Positions 1 to 9,031 of a DNA stretch of 64,000 nt are shown here, one piece after another. Each line of letters starts with the position of its first letter. The stretch's first letter is position 1. The DNA comes from Pseudomonas cavernae (GTDB lineage: Bacteria; Pseudomonadota; Gammaproteobacteria; Pseudomonadales; Pseudomonadaceae), in the NCBI RefSeq assembly GCF_003595175.1, contig NZ_CP032419.1:2418001-2482000 (forward strand), read 5' to 3'. Made by a program: the position numbers and the translations under genes. The notes under the pieces are model-generated. The model saw only the letters and a program-made list of their open reading frames with translations. It did no database searches and was not told the origin of the DNA.

Positions 1-645
1 GCGGCGGACGGCGGGACTTTGTTCCTCGACGAAATTGGCGATTTGCCGCAGGAGTTGCAGGTGAACCTGCTGCGCTTTCTGCAGGAGCAACTGATCGAGC
101 GTGTTGGCAGTTCCCTGCCGATCAAGGTGGATGTGCGCATCCTGGCGGCCACCCATGTGGATCTTGAAGAGGCCGTGCGTCACGGGAGTTTCCGTGAGGA
201 TCTGTATTACCGACTCAATGTGCTGCAGGTCATGACCGCGCCTTTGCGCGAGCGGTCGAGTGATCTGGTGCTGCTGGCCAACCATTTCGCCCGCCTCTAC
301 AGCCACGAGATGGGCAAGCGGCCCCGGCGTTTCAGCGAGGGGGCCCAGGTAGCGATGACTCAGCATAGTTGGCCGGGCAATGTCCGCGAGTTGGCCAACC
401 GGGTGCGGCGTGGTCTGGTATTGGCGGAAGGTAGGCAGATCGAGGCCGCCGATCTGGGGTTGGATAATCTCGACGAAGCCTATCTGCCTCTGGGTACCCT
501 GGAGCACTACAAGACCGAGGCCGAGTGCCAGGCGCTCCGTGATGCCTTGGCGCGGCATAGCAGCAACATGAGCGTGGCCGCCCGCATGCTGGGTATCTCC
601 AGGCCGACTTTCTATCGCCTGTTGCACAAGCATCAATTGCGCTGA
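1..645 (+). CDS. Sigma-54-dependent response regulator, 3' part (5' end outside window)
   Basis: The reading frame is open from base 1, so the N-terminal receiver or sensor domain and the Walker A and GAFTGA motifs lie upstream of the window. What remains is the second half of an AAA+ domain: Walker [12 protein letters not shown] at the left edge, the sensor/arginine-finger stretch [11 protein letters not shown], and the WPGNVREL motif. A Fis-type helix-turn-helix closes the protein (MLGISRPTFYRLLHKH). Such proteins bind enhancers and remodel RNA polymerase-sigma54. The target cannot be told from this fragment. The following 419 bases show no gene on the same strand. Confidence 0.9.
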   Translation, partial: AADGGTLFLDEIGDLPQELQVNLLRFLQEQLIERVGSSLPIKVDVRILAATHVDLEEAVRHGSFREDLYYRLNVLQVMTAPLRERSSDLVLLANHFARLYSHEMGKRPRRFSEGAQVAMTQHSWPGNVRELANRVRRGLVLAEGRQIEAADLGLDNLDEAYLPLGTLEHYKTEAECQALRDALARHSSNMSVAARMLGISRPTFYRLLHKHQLR

Positions 646-1064
646 TGGACAGGGCTTGGTTGTTCTGCTAATGACACGTACCTGCTGAAGCAACCGCCGG
701 AAGTCCTGTAAATCCGGGGTTGTTGGGCTCTTGGCCAAACCTGTTCCATTCTTGAAACGACATCCCAGAACACAGGGCAACGCCGCCATTTCTCGGGCTT
801 TGCTTGAGGCGAGGTGTTTTGACAGCGGAACAGGTGCGCACTATTTCGACAGCTGTTGACGCTCAAGAATGGGCGGTTTCAAGGTGCAAGTGGCCGAGGT
901 GGCCGACAGGGGCAGGGCACAGTCCGTATAGCGGGATCAAGCGCCACAGCAAACGCAAGCGAGCGCATGCGTTCAACAATCAGCTGTCGCTGGTAAAGCT
1001 CGAAAAACGTTATTTCACGAGCCCGGAGCGTGTCTGGGAAGGCCGGAGCGATTCAAGTTGGGGT
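646..1064. other. Intergenic region without a supported gene
   Basis: These 419 bases separate the sigma-54 regulator from the convergent unknown gene. Short open frames exist on both strands but none has a convincing start, ribosome binding site or recognisable protein. I see no strong hairpin, tRNA or promoter here. Confidence 0.5.
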
Positions 1065-1679
1065 TCAGCAGACCAGGCTATCCGCCTCCCGATAGAGCAT
1101 CAGCAACTTGCGGGTAATGGTCTGCTGGATATCGTCGCGATCGAAGGCGGAGAGGTGAGTGAGTTTGTTCACCTGCAAGCGATGCAGATGGATGTAGGGC
1201 ATTTGCTGGTCGAATTCGCGCAGGTCGCCTTTCTGCAGGATCGGCAGAAACAGGCCGCCGGCTTGCTTTTGCTTGCTGATGATCTGCGCCAGCGCGGCCC
1301 TGAACGGCATGGTCTTGGGTGTTTGGCCGCCTTCGTCAAGGTGATTGGCGAGCAGCAACCCGGGCTTGCCCAGTAACGCGCCGGGCAGCACGCACAGACC
1401 GGTCTTGCGGATGGCCTCGGCGTCGATGCCATGCAGGGTGTCGTGAAAGGCGTAGGTGTTGGGCAGCACCACCATCTTGCGGCCGAGATCGGAGGGGAAG
1501 TGCAGGGTGTAGTTGGTATACAGTTGGCGCACCGACTCGGAGTAAACGCACAGACGATTCTCGAACAGGCGCATGAAGCGCTCGGCCAGCTCGCGGCGGG
1601 CCAGGCTCCCCATATCCCAGATCAGATCCTGATTTTGCGGTTGGTGCAGGTCGATTTCCTGATGTTCCATGCGCTTCAT
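1065..1679 (-). CDS. Conserved-looking hypothetical protein, about 204 aa
   Basis: I do not recognise the family. The product is soluble, with no signal peptide or membrane segment and mixed charged and hydrophobic composition typical of a real protein. It contains histidine-rich stretches (MPYIHLHRLQ) and a C-terminal basic helix. Two starts are possible: ATG at 1679 or ATG at 1670 (MEHQEIDLH); neither has a strong Shine-Dalgarno and a longer form from 1739 is less likely. It is transcribed divergently from uppP, about 200 bases away, and convergently to the upstream regulator. No function is proposed. Confidence 0.6.
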   Translation of the reverse strand: MKRMEHQEIDLHQPQNQDLIWDMGSLARRELAERFMRLFENRLCVYSESVRQLYTNYTLHFPSDLGRKMVVLPNTYAFHDTLHGIDAEAIRKTGLCVLPGALLGKPGLLLANHLDEGGQTPKTMPFRAALAQIISKQKQAGGLFLPILQKGDLREFDQQMPYIHLHRLQVNKLTHLSAFDRDDIQQTITRKLLMLYREADSLVC

Positions 1680-1886
1680 CCATTCGTCATGCGACGTTTG
1701 TACCACACCTCTGATAGCATCTCCGCGCCCACGCGGCAAACCCGAGCGCCTGCCGGGTTGTCGTTCCGTTTGGGCATCCGCTTGTTGGAATTGACTTTTC
1801 GCCGGTGAGTCACAAGCTCGCCCGGCAGCATCTGGCTGTTGAATTCATTATGCGGCAATGCGCGGCATTGCCACACAGGGGACTGC

Positions 1887-2717
1887 ATGGATCTTTGGGT
1901 TGCCGTTCAGGCGCTGATTTTGGGCATCGTGGAAGGGCTGACGGAGTTTTTGCCGATTTCCAGCACCGGCCACCAGATTATTGTCGCCGACCTGCTTGGC
2001 TTCGGCGGCGAGCGGGCGATGGCGTTCAATATCATCATTCAGTTGGCGGCGATTCTGGCGGTGGTCTGGGAGTTCCGGCGCAAAATCACCGACGTGGTCG
2101 TCGGCCTGCCGACCCAGGCCCCGGCCCAGCGCTTCACCGCCAATCTGCTGATCGCCTTCCTGCCTGCGGTGATTCTCGGCGTGCTCTACGCCGACCTGAT
2201 CCACGCGTACCTGTTCAACCCGATCACCGTGGCGAGCGCGCTGGTGGTGGGCGGGGTGGTCATGCTCTGGGCCGAGCGGCGCGAGCACGTCATCCGCACC
2301 GAGACGGTCGATGATATGGGCTGGAGAGAGGCGCTGAAGATCGGCTGCGCCCAGTGTCTGGCGATGATTCCCGGCACTTCGCGCTCGGGGGCGACCATCA
2401 TCGGCGGCCTGCTGTTCGGTCTGTCGCGCAAGGCGGCGACCGAGTTTTCCTTCTTTCTCGCCATGCCGACCATGGTCGGGGCCGCGGTGTATTCCGCCTA
2501 CAAGTACCGCGACCTGTTCCAGCCCGGCGACCTGCCGGTGTTCGCCGTCGGTTTCGTGACCTCCTTCATATTCGCCATGATCGCCGTGCGCAGCCTGCTG
2601 AAATTCATCGGCAGCCACAGCTATGCGGCGTTCGCCTGGTACCGCATCGGCTTCGGCCTGCTGATCCTGGCGACCTGGCAGCTGGGCTGGATCGACTGGA
2701 GCACGGCCCAGCATTGA
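1887..2717 (+). CDS. uppP: Undecaprenyl-diphosphatase
   Basis: A 276-residue BacA/UppP-type polytopic inner-membrane enzyme that dephosphorylates undecaprenyl pyrophosphate to recycle the lipid carrier for peptidoglycan and other envelope polymers; it also confers bacitracin tolerance. Both family signatures are present: [14 protein letters not shown] (about residues 16-29) and PGTSRSG (162-168), which form the active site. The ATG at 1887 is chosen because CAGGGGA sits just upstream and the protein then begins [13 protein letters not shown], as in the family; an in-frame extension to 1839 is not membrane-protein-like. Monocistronic, followed by a hairpin at 2741. Confidence 0.96.
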   Translation: MDLWVAVQALILGIVEGLTEFLPISSTGHQIIVADLLGFGGERAMAFNIIIQLAAILAVVWEFRRKITDVVVGLPTQAPAQRFTANLLIAFLPAVILGVLYADLIHAYLFNPITVASALVVGGVVMLWAERREHVIRTETVDDMGWREALKIGCAQCLAMIPGTSRSGATIIGGLLFGLSRKAATEFSFFLAMPTMVGAAVYSAYKYRDLFQPGDLPVFAVGFVTSFIFAMIAVRSLLKFIGSHSYAAFAWYRIGFGLLILATWQLGWIDWSTAQH

Positions 2718-2740
2718 TGGGCTAGAGGCATCCGGCGGCT

Positions 2741-2774
2741 AGCTAAAGGCGCGCTTGCGAGTGCGCCTTTAGCT
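2741..2774. terminator. Hairpin after uppP
   Basis: A perfect 12-bp stem AGCTAAAGGCGC / GCGCCTTTAGCT with a 10-base loop, 24 bases after the uppP stop. A short T run follows about 15 bases later. Likely a transcription terminator. Confidence 0.65.
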
Positions 2775-2924
2775 GAGTGGAGCTGGGTTTTTGCGGCGTT
2801 TCCAAGCCCGCACCTCAGTGTCGATACGGTTATGCTTAGTTGATGGCCCGCGTGGCTCGCTATGCGGGCTGACATTTGCGAAGCGGCGTCGCCGTCTACG
2901 CCTGATCTGCCTAGCGAGACCTGC

Positions 2925-3761
2925 ATGTCGCCCACCGAGCGTTTCGACGGCCCTGAGCAAACTGCTATTACCGGCGAAACCGTGCTGCGCTACCACTATT
3001 GCTGGAAGCGCCGGGACCTCGACGGAGTGATGGCGCTCTATCACCCGGATATCGAATACAACGACTTCTTCCAGAACCGCGTGATGCATCTGACCGAGTT
3101 GCGCGACTACGTGCGCGCCACCATGCCGCGTGGCCCGGAAGAGGCGCTGGAACACAGCGACCGGATTCGCCTGGATGGCGACACGGCCTTTATCCAATAC
3201 CGGATCACCTTGCGTGGCGGCGAAGGGCTGGTGTCCTTCCGCGCCAGTGAGGCGCTGACCGTGCGCGATGGCCTGATCTGGCGGGTCAATGAGTACGCCT
3301 CGCTGGTGCACGAAAGCCGTGTCGCCAACTCCGCAGCCGACAGTCGCCCGGCGATCAGTCGCCTGGGCCTGTCGGCGCGGCAACTGGGTTTCCTGGCGCA
3401 AGACCTGCAGCAGTATTTCGAGCGCGATCAACCCTATCTCGATCCGGAGCTGAATCTGCAACAGGTGGCGGCTCACAGTGGTTACAGTCGCAACCAGATT
3501 TCCTACCTGCTCAATCAGGTGCTCGGGCAGAGCTTCTACCGCTATGTGAACCAGGCGCGCCTACAGCATCTGTTGGCCACGCTGGCAACCGCCCCGCAGC
3601 CGGTGCGGATCGACGAGTTGGCCTTCGCCGCAGGTTTCAATTCCCTGTCCGCCTTCTATAAGTGCTTTCGCCAGCACACCGGGCTGTCGCCCAAGGCCTA
3701 TTTAAAGCTGAGTCCTGGCGAGCAAATTTCTTTGCGGGCACGCGCGCAAGACAAGCGCTGA
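2925..3761 (+). CDS. AraC-family regulator with N-terminal NTF2/SnoaL-like domain
   Basis: The first ~130 residues look like an NTF2/SnoaL-type cone fold (LRYHYCWKRRDLDGVMALYHPDIEYNDF), a small-ligand pocket instead of the usual AraC cupin. The last ~110 residues are a standard AraC/XylS double helix-turn-helix (LQQVAAHSGYSRNQISYLLN and the FNSLSAFYKCFRQHTGLSPKAY signature). Start ATG 2925 is preferred (MSPTERFD); an extension to 2862 adds residues unlike the domain. It lies 51 bases upstream of an amine-oxidising flavoprotein gene on the same strand, so it probably controls that cluster in response to a polyamine-like substrate (inference). Confidence 0.85.
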   Translation: MSPTERFDGPEQTAITGETVLRYHYCWKRRDLDGVMALYHPDIEYNDFFQNRVMHLTELRDYVRATMPRGPEEALEHSDRIRLDGDTAFIQYRITLRGGEGLVSFRASEALTVRDGLIWRVNEYASLVHESRVANSAADSRPAISRLGLSARQLGFLAQDLQQYFERDQPYLDPELNLQQVAAHSGYSRNQISYLLNQVLGQSFYRYVNQARLQHLLATLATAPQPVRIDELAFAAGFNSLSAFYKCFRQHTGLSPKAYLKLSPGEQISLRARAQDKR

Positions 3762-3812
3762 GCCGAGCCACTAGGCTCTTGCGGAAATACAGTCCACCCC
3801 TGGAGTTTCCGC

Positions 3813-5219
3813 ATGACCGCCTGGCGCAGCATCAGCCTGTGGATGGATCAGCTTGACGACGAACTGAGTGCGCGCCTGGCACTGGACGGTGCGCTGGAGG
3901 CTGACGTCGCGATCATCGGGGCGGGCTATACCGGGCTGTGGACCGCGTACTACCTCAAGCGTCAGGCGCCGCACTTGCGCATCGCGATTGTCGAGGCCGA
4001 GACCGCCGGCTTTGGCGCCTCCGGGCGCAATGGGGGTTGGCTGATGGGTAATCTCCTCGGCGAGGATCGCCTGCTGGCCGGCCTGCCAGCAGAGCAGCGG
4101 CGCGCAGCCTTCGACCTGCTGCACGGCATTCCCGACGAAGTGGCGGTGGTACTCCAGCGCGAAGGCATCGAGTGTGACTACCGCAAAGCAGGGGTGCTGT
4201 ACTGCGCCGCGCGCTATCCCGAGCAAGAAACCAGCCTGCGTCAGCAGTTGGAGCATCTCTACAGCCAGGGCCTGAGCGAAGCGGATTATCGTTGGCTGAG
4301 CCCTGCCGAACTGAGCCAGCAACTGCGTATCGCCAAGCCTTTCGGCGCGATCTACACCCCGCACTGCGCGACCATCCAACCCGCCAAACTGGTTCGTGGC
4401 CTGGCACGTACAGTCGAGCGCATGGGCGTCCAGCTGTTCGAAAAAAGCCGCGTAACCGACTGGCAACCGGGGCTGATTCGTACAACCCACGGCGAAGTCC
4501 GTGCCCGCTGGGTGGTGCCGGCGGTGGAGGGCTACTCGGTCACCTTGCCGCCCTTGGGCCAATACCAACTGCCGGTGCAAAGCCTGCTGATCGCGACGGC
4601 TCCGTTGTCAGCCAACACGTGGGCCGAGATCGGCCTGGATCGCGGGCAAGCCTTCAGCGAAAGCAGCCGGCAGGTCACCTACGGCCAGCGTACCGCTGAC
4701 GATCGCTTGGTGTTCGGCGCCCGTGGTGGCTATCAGTTCGGCGGCAAACTGCGCCATGACTTCAATCTCACCGAGGATGAAGTTGGCCTGCGCCGCTATC
4801 TGTTCGGCGAACTCTTCCCGCAGCTAAAAGCAGTCGAAATCACCCATTCCTGGGGCGGCAACCTGGGCATGTCGCGGCATTTTCACCCGCACATGCTCTG
4901 CGACCGCAAGAACGGCATCGCGCTGTCCGGTGGTTATGGCGGTGAAGGCGTGGGCGCCAGCAACCTCGGTGGGCGGACCCTGGCGGACTTGATTCTGGCC
5001 CAGGACAGCCTGCTCACCCGTCAGCCCTGGGTGCTTAAGGACGACTCCATTCAGGCGCTGAAAGCCTGGGAGCCGGAGCCCTGCCGCTGGCTCGGCTATA
5101 ACGCCATCATCCGTAGTTTCGTGTATGAGGATCAGGTCCTCGCCAACCCTCACAGCCCCGTTTGGAGACGCAAGCTCGCCAGCCGCCTGGCGGACTTCAT
5201 GGAAGCTTTGATGCGCTAG
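3813..5219 (+). CDS. FAD-dependent oxidoreductase, PuuB/gamma-glutamylputrescine oxidase-like
   Basis: A 468-residue DAO-family flavoprotein. The dinucleotide-binding motif DVAIIGAGYTG lies at residues 31-41, followed by the SGRNGGWLMG stretch typical of PuuB/OrdL-type amine oxidases. The family oxidises secondary or primary amines, for example gamma-glutamyl-putrescine, releasing an aldehyde plus H2O2 or reduced acceptor. It is followed by a DUF861-type cupin and a polyamine-binding protein, an arrangement common in Pseudomonas polyamine utilisation. The exact substrate cannot be read from the sequence. Confidence 0.85.
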   Translation: MTAWRSISLWMDQLDDELSARLALDGALEADVAIIGAGYTGLWTAYYLKRQAPHLRIAIVEAETAGFGASGRNGGWLMGNLLGEDRLLAGLPAEQRRAAFDLLHGIPDEVAVVLQREGIECDYRKAGVLYCAARYPEQETSLRQQLEHLYSQGLSEADYRWLSPAELSQQLRIAKPFGAIYTPHCATIQPAKLVRGLARTVERMGVQLFEKSRVTDWQPGLIRTTHGEVRARWVVPAVEGYSVTLPPLGQYQLPVQSLLIATAPLSANTWAEIGLDRGQAFSESSRQVTYGQRTADDRLVFGARGGYQFGGKLRHDFNLTEDEVGLRRYLFGELFPQLKAVEITHSWGGNLGMSRHFHPHMLCDRKNGIALSGGYGGEGVGASNLGGRTLADLILAQDSLLTRQPWVLKDDSIQALKAWEPEPCRWLGYNAIIRSFVYEDQVLANPHSPVWRRKLASRLADFMEALMR

Positions 5220-5270
5220 AACCCCGCTGGTTACCGACTCGCGGACGATTAACAAAAAGGTACTCGAACC

Positions 5271-5612
5271 ATGAGCATCACCCACTTTAAAAACACCGCC
5301 AGCGTGGCCCTTGCCGCCTCGGCGCCGGTCGCCGTGCCCTTGAGCGAGCCGGTCGCCATCGCCTCGACAACCAGCGTGACAAGACCCGATGGCGTCGAGA
5401 CCGGCATCTGGGAATGCACGCCGGGACGCTGGCGCCGGCAAATCGTGCAGCAGGAGTTTTGCCACTTCATTCAGGGCCGCTGCACCTTCACCCCGGACGG
5501 CGGCGAGCCTCTGGAGCTCGAGGCCGGCGATGCGTTGATGCTGCCGGCCAACAGCACCGGCATCTGGGATATTCAGGAAACGGTGCGCAAGACCTACGTG
5601 CTGATTTTCTGA
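5271..5612 (+). CDS. Small cupin (DUF861-type) protein
   Basis: 113 residues forming one cupin barrel: WECTPGRWRRQ followed by EFCHFIQGRCTFTPDGGE and a second motif around LEAGDALMLPANSTGIW. These (S)-ureidoglycine aminohydrolase-like cupins commonly accompany PuuB-like oxidases and polyamine transport genes. Start ATG 5271 follows AAAAAGG. It is 51 bases after the flavoprotein and 78 bases before the binding protein, in an apparent operon. Biochemical role is unknown. Confidence 0.85.
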   Translation: MSITHFKNTASVALAASAPVAVPLSEPVAIASTTSVTRPDGVETGIWECTPGRWRRQIVQQEFCHFIQGRCTFTPDGGEPLELEAGDALMLPANSTGIWDIQETVRKTYVLIF

Positions 5613-5690
5613 AGCCGCTGCCGGTAGCTCCCTGAGCGATCGCTATCCCAAGAATCCTTAGCCACAACAAAATCAAAGTAAGGAATCAAC

Positions 5691-6767
5691 ATGCGCAAGA
5701 TATTTGTCCCGCTGATGCTGATGGCCTCGATGAGCCAGGCCGCCGAAACGGTGAGAATCTATAACTGGTCCAGCTATATCGCCCCGGACACCCTGAAGAA
5801 CTTTCAGGCCGAAACGGGCATCCAGCCGACTTACGACGTGTATGACAGCAACGAAACCCTCGACGGCAAGTTGATGACCGGCAACTCCGGGTATGACGTG
5901 GTTGGGCCCTCCAACCATTTCATGGCCCGGCAGATTCAGGGCGGCGCCTTGAAGAAGTTGGACAAGAGCCAGTTGCCTAACTGGAACAACCTCAATCCCG
6001 TGTTGCTCAAGGCGCTCGAAGCGAACGACCCTGGCAACCAATATGGCTTCCCCTATCTGTGGGGCAGCACAGGCATCGGCTACAACGTGGCCAAGATCAA
6101 GGAAGTCCTGGGCGCGGATGCGGTCATCGACTCCTGGGACATCCTGTTCAAACCCGAGTACATGGAGAAGCTCAGCAAGTGCGGCGTGGCCATTTTGGAC
6201 AATGGCCCCGAGGTCTTTCCCATCACCCTGAATTACCTGGGGCTACCGCACCACAGCCAGAACCCGGATGACTACAAGAAGGCCGAGGCGGCGCTGATGA
6301 AAATCAGACCCTATGTGAGCTACTTCCACTCCTCGAAATACACCTCGGATCTGGCGAACGGTGATGTCTGCCTGGTGGTCGGTTTTTCCGGCGATGTTTT
6401 CCAGGCCGCCGAGCGTGCCAAGGAGGCTAACAACGGTATCCAGATCGGCTATTCCGTGCCCAAGGAGGGCGCTCCCATGTGGTTCGACATGATGGCGATG
6501 CCGGTCGATGCGCCGAATGAAAAAGCCGGCTATGCGTTCATGAACTATCTGCTGCGCCCCGAGGTGATGGCCAACATCAGCAACCATGTGCAATACGCCA
6601 ACGGCAATGAACAGGCAGACAGCTTGGTGAACCCGGCGATCAAGGCCGACACCAAGATCTATCCCACCGCCGAAGTGCAGAAGAAGCTATTCGCGCTCGA
6701 GGCGATGCCGATGAAGATCGACCGCGTGCGCACCCGCATGTGGAGCAAGATCAAGTCGGGCAGCTGA
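5691..6767 (+). CDS. Polyamine ABC-transporter periplasmic binding protein (PotF/SpuD-like)
   Basis: 358 residues with a signal peptide (cleavage near MSQA-AETV, residue 17) and a PotD/PotF-type fold: VRIYNWSSYI at the mature start, GNSGYDVVGPSNHFM, and FPYLWGSTGIGYN. The family binds putrescine or spermidine in the periplasm. No permease or ATPase gene follows, so it must share a transporter encoded elsewhere or serve as a sensor. Start ATG 5691 follows GTAAGGA. A GC-rich hairpin lies just after the stop. Length matches the family. Confidence 0.92.
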   Translation: MRKIFVPLMLMASMSQAAETVRIYNWSSYIAPDTLKNFQAETGIQPTYDVYDSNETLDGKLMTGNSGYDVVGPSNHFMARQIQGGALKKLDKSQLPNWNNLNPVLLKALEANDPGNQYGFPYLWGSTGIGYNVAKIKEVLGADAVIDSWDILFKPEYMEKLSKCGVAILDNGPEVFPITLNYLGLPHHSQNPDDYKKAEAALMKIRPYVSYFHSSKYTSDLANGDVCLVVGFSGDVFQAAERAKEANNGIQIGYSVPKEGAPMWFDMMAMPVDAPNEKAGYAFMNYLLRPEVMANISNHVQYANGNEQADSLVNPAIKADTKIYPTAEVQKKLFALEAMPMKIDRVRTRMWSKIKSGS

Positions 6768-6774
6768 GTTGATC

Positions 6775-6807
6775 GCCCGGCGCCGGCTGTTCCCGCTGGC
6801 GCCGGGC
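6775..6807 (+). terminator. Hairpin after polyamine-binding protein gene
   Basis: Perfect 10-bp stem GCCCGGCGCC / GGCGCCGGGC with a 13-base loop, 7 bases after the stop codon, followed by a weak T-rich stretch. Probable end of the amine-oxidase/cupin/binding-protein operon. Confidence 0.6.
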
Positions 6808-6883
6808 GCTCTTCGTCACTTGGCGCAGGCCGCAGCCCTCTTGTAACCTGGCCGGCCACCACGGCCAGGTCAGTTCGACGAAG

Positions 6884-7600
6884 ATGGAAGTACGCGGTTC
6901 GATAAAAAGCTGGAACGATGACAAGGGTTTCGGTTTCATCACGCCAGAGCAGGGCGGCAGCCAGATCTTCGTACACATCTCGGCCATGCGCGGTGATCGC
7001 CGGCCCATGCCGGGTGACCCGGTGCTTTACATTGCCAGCAAGGATGACCAGGGGCGCCTGCGCGCCGAGCATATGCGCCTGGAGGGTCTGAGCCTCGATA
7101 TACCGACTATTCGCAACAAGCCCAAAGCGCTTAAACCTCAACCAGCCAAGCCTCGATCGCAAGCCAAACGCTCCGTACCTAAGCCTTCTCTCGGCTTGCC
7201 GCAAAACCTCGGGTTCAAAACCCTGCTGTTTACCGGCCTGTGCCTGTTGCCCCTGATCGGCTCGATACAACTGCTGTTGACGCAGGCCTTGATCTGGCCG
7301 CTGTGCGCCTACCTGCTGGTCAGCCTGGTCACTTTTTGCCTGTATGCCCATGACAAGCAGAGCGCCGAAAAAGGTCGTTGGCGTACGCCGGAAAGCACCC
7401 TGCACAGTGCCGAGCTGCTCGGCGGTTGGCCCGGCGCCTTACTGGCGCAGCAGGTCTATCGGCATAAAACCCGCAAGGTCTCTTATCAGGCGGTGTTCTG
7501 GATGATTGTGCTGGCGCATCAGGCCATCTGGGTCGATTGGCTGTTGCTGAAAGGTGCCTATCTCGGGTCTCTGCTTCACATCTTGTTGCGGCTCGGCTAG
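6884..7600 (+). CDS. Cold-shock domain / DUF1294 membrane protein
   Basis: Residues 1-66 form a cold-shock domain with RNP1 KGFGFI (14-19) and RNP2 IFVHIS (28-33). A basic proline/lysine-rich linker (about 78-105) leads to a C-terminal membrane part with four hydrophobic segments and the DUF1294 signature YAHDKQSAEKGRWRTPE...LLGGWPGALLAQ. The protein presumably places a nucleic-acid-binding domain on the cytosolic face of the inner membrane. The combination is known in proteobacteria but its job is not established. ATG 6884 follows GACGAAG. Confidence 0.88.
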   Translation: MEVRGSIKSWNDDKGFGFITPEQGGSQIFVHISAMRGDRRPMPGDPVLYIASKDDQGRLRAEHMRLEGLSLDIPTIRNKPKALKPQPAKPRSQAKRSVPKPSLGLPQNLGFKTLLFTGLCLLPLIGSIQLLLTQALIWPLCAYLLVSLVTFCLYAHDKQSAEKGRWRTPESTLHSAELLGGWPGALLAQQVYRHKTRKVSYQAVFWMIVLAHQAIWVDWLLLKGAYLGSLLHILLRLG

Positions 7601-7638
7601 CCGCCGAAACCGAGCAAGCGATCTGCAGCGTTCATCGC

Positions 7639-7992
7639 TCAGTCCACATCGAGTAACAACCCCACCTGGCGGATCTTTGACAGCCGGCGCACCACCATTT
7701 GATGGGAGCGGGTCAGCAAGTCTTGCAGCTCGGCATCGCTCAGCGGGTAGGGCGCCGTCATGCTGATCCAGTAGGCGCGCGCTAGGTACGGCGCCGGCTG
7801 GATGCCGGGGCGGTCGACATAGCCGAGGAACAGCTCGCTCTCGACCTTGAAGGCCAGGCCGTCGCCGAGGAAGTCGAGGATGGCGAACATCTTGTTGCCC
7901 GCCACCGAGAACACCCGGTTGCTACCCCATTTGAGGTCCTCACGGGCGCCTGGCAGTTGCAGGCAATAGGCGGCGACTTGGTCGGCGGTCAT
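7639..7992 (-). CDS. MmcQ/YjbR family protein
   Basis: 117 residues with the YjbR double-wing fold hallmarks: an N-terminal LPGAREDLKWG, then VFSVAGNKMFAIL, and the C-terminal LLTRSHQMVVRRLSK. Members are small DNA-binding-like cytosolic proteins of unknown role. The gene starts 12 bases after the LysR gene on the same strand, so the two are probably co-transcribed, and it is convergent with the cold-shock/DUF1294 gene. Confidence 0.87.
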   Translation of the reverse strand: MTADQVAAYCLQLPGAREDLKWGSNRVFSVAGNKMFAILDFLGDGLAFKVESELFLGYVDRPGIQPAPYLARAYWISMTAPYPLSDAELQDLLTRSHQMVVRRLSKIRQVGLLLDVD

Positions 7993-8004
7993 CCGGGCCT
8001 CGCT

Positions 8005-8907
8005 TCAGACGGGCTGGTCGGGGTAATCCTTGAAGGCTGCACGCAAGTGTTCGATCCACGCGCGCACCGCCGGCAGCATCCCGCGCCGGTGCGGGTAGAC
8101 CGCCTGCAGGTAGCCGCCAGGGATGCTCCACTCGGGCAGCAAGACTTGTAGACGGCCATCGGCCAATTCCTCCTGACAGAAAACCTGCGGCAACAGGGTC
8201 ATACCCAAGCCGGCCAGTGCTGCGGCCTTGCGGATCGCGAAGTCCTCGACACTCAGGCGTGCCTCCAGGGCGATATCGCGGCGATTGCCGCTGCGGTCCT
8301 GCAGACGATAGTGAATCTTGCGATCGGCCTCCAGCGCACCCAGCGCCGGCAGGCTGACGAGATCTTCCGGCGTGGTGATGTGGCGCCCTTCGAGCAAGGC
8401 TGGCGCCGCCACCAACAGGCTCTGGGCCGGGAGCAGGCGACGGGTGATCAGGGCCGGGTCTTCGTCATCGGCGGTGCGCACCCGCAGGGCGACATCGACA
8501 CCCTCATTGAGCAGGTCGATGCGGCGGTTGCTGATCAGCACCTCGAGCTGCACTTGCGGGTAGGCGCTGAGAAAGTCGGTGACGATTGGCGTTAGCTGGC
8601 TGAAGCCCACCGGACAGGACACCCGCAGCCGGCCGCGCGGCTCGCTGCGTAAGGTGGCGACGGTTTCCTCGGCCTGCTCGGCCTCCAGCAGCATGGCCTG
8701 GCAGTGGCGCAGGTAGCGCTCGCCGACGTCGGTCAGCGCCAGTTTGCGCGTCGTGCGTTGCAGCAGACGCACGCCGAGGCGCTCCTCCAGCTCGGCGATC
8801 CGCCGCGACAGGCGCGACTTCGGCACGCCTAGTTGGCGCCCGGCGGCGGCGAACCCGCCGGCCTCGACGACTTTGGCGAAGTAATAGAGCTCGTTGAGAT
8901 CTTGCAT
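8005..8907 (-). CDS. LysR-family transcriptional regulator
   Basis: 300 residues: N-terminal winged helix ([24 protein letters not shown], with [24 protein letters not shown]) and a LysR substrate-binding domain of the CrgA/AaeR-like branch ([12 protein letters not shown]). Divergent from azoR with a 124-base gap that contains an inverted repeat. By analogy with many LysR/quinone-reductase pairs it likely controls azoR and itself; the effector may be a quinone or azo compound (inference). Confidence 0.93.
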   Translation of the reverse strand: MQDLNELYYFAKVVEAGGFAAAGRQLGVPKSRLSRRIAELEERLGVRLLQRTTRKLALTDVGERYLRHCQAMLLEAEQAEETVATLRSEPRGRLRVSCPVGFSQLTPIVTDFLSAYPQVQLEVLISNRRIDLLNEGVDVALRVRTADDEDPALITRRLLPAQSLLVAAPALLEGRHITTPEDLVSLPALGALEADRKIHYRLQDRSGNRRDIALEARLSVEDFAIRKAAALAGLGMTLLPQVFCQEELADGRLQVLLPEWSIPGGYLQAVYPHRRGMLPAVRAWIEHLRAAFKDYPDQPV

Positions 8908-8922
8908 GGCTATCGTCCTATC

Positions 8923-8942
8923 TGTGGGACGAACTATCGCAT
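8923..8942. promoter_or_regulatory. Inverted repeat between LysR gene and azoR
   Basis: TCGTCC-N8-GGACGA, 15 bases upstream of the LysR start codon and about 90 upstream of azoR. A plausible operator for the divergent LysR regulator, based on position and symmetry only. Confidence 0.45.
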
Positions 8943-9031
8943 TCTGTAGGGCTAATCAGCAATTGAATCCATGGGTAGGATTTATCCCCAGCAGATCGCC
9001 AACCGGCGATCAGAATTCAGGAGCCTTGCCC

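Noticed and set aside
633..866. 77-codon minus-strand frame and a 190-codon plus-strand frame (804-1376)
   Set aside because: Neither has a ribosome binding site; the longer one overlaps the 3' half of the better-supported minus-strand gene at 1065-1679.
1676..1888. 70-codon minus-strand frame overlapping the start of the unknown gene
   Set aside because: It ends in ATGA with one possible start of the next gene, which would suggest coupling, but its sequence crosses the uppP start region and has no protein-like features.
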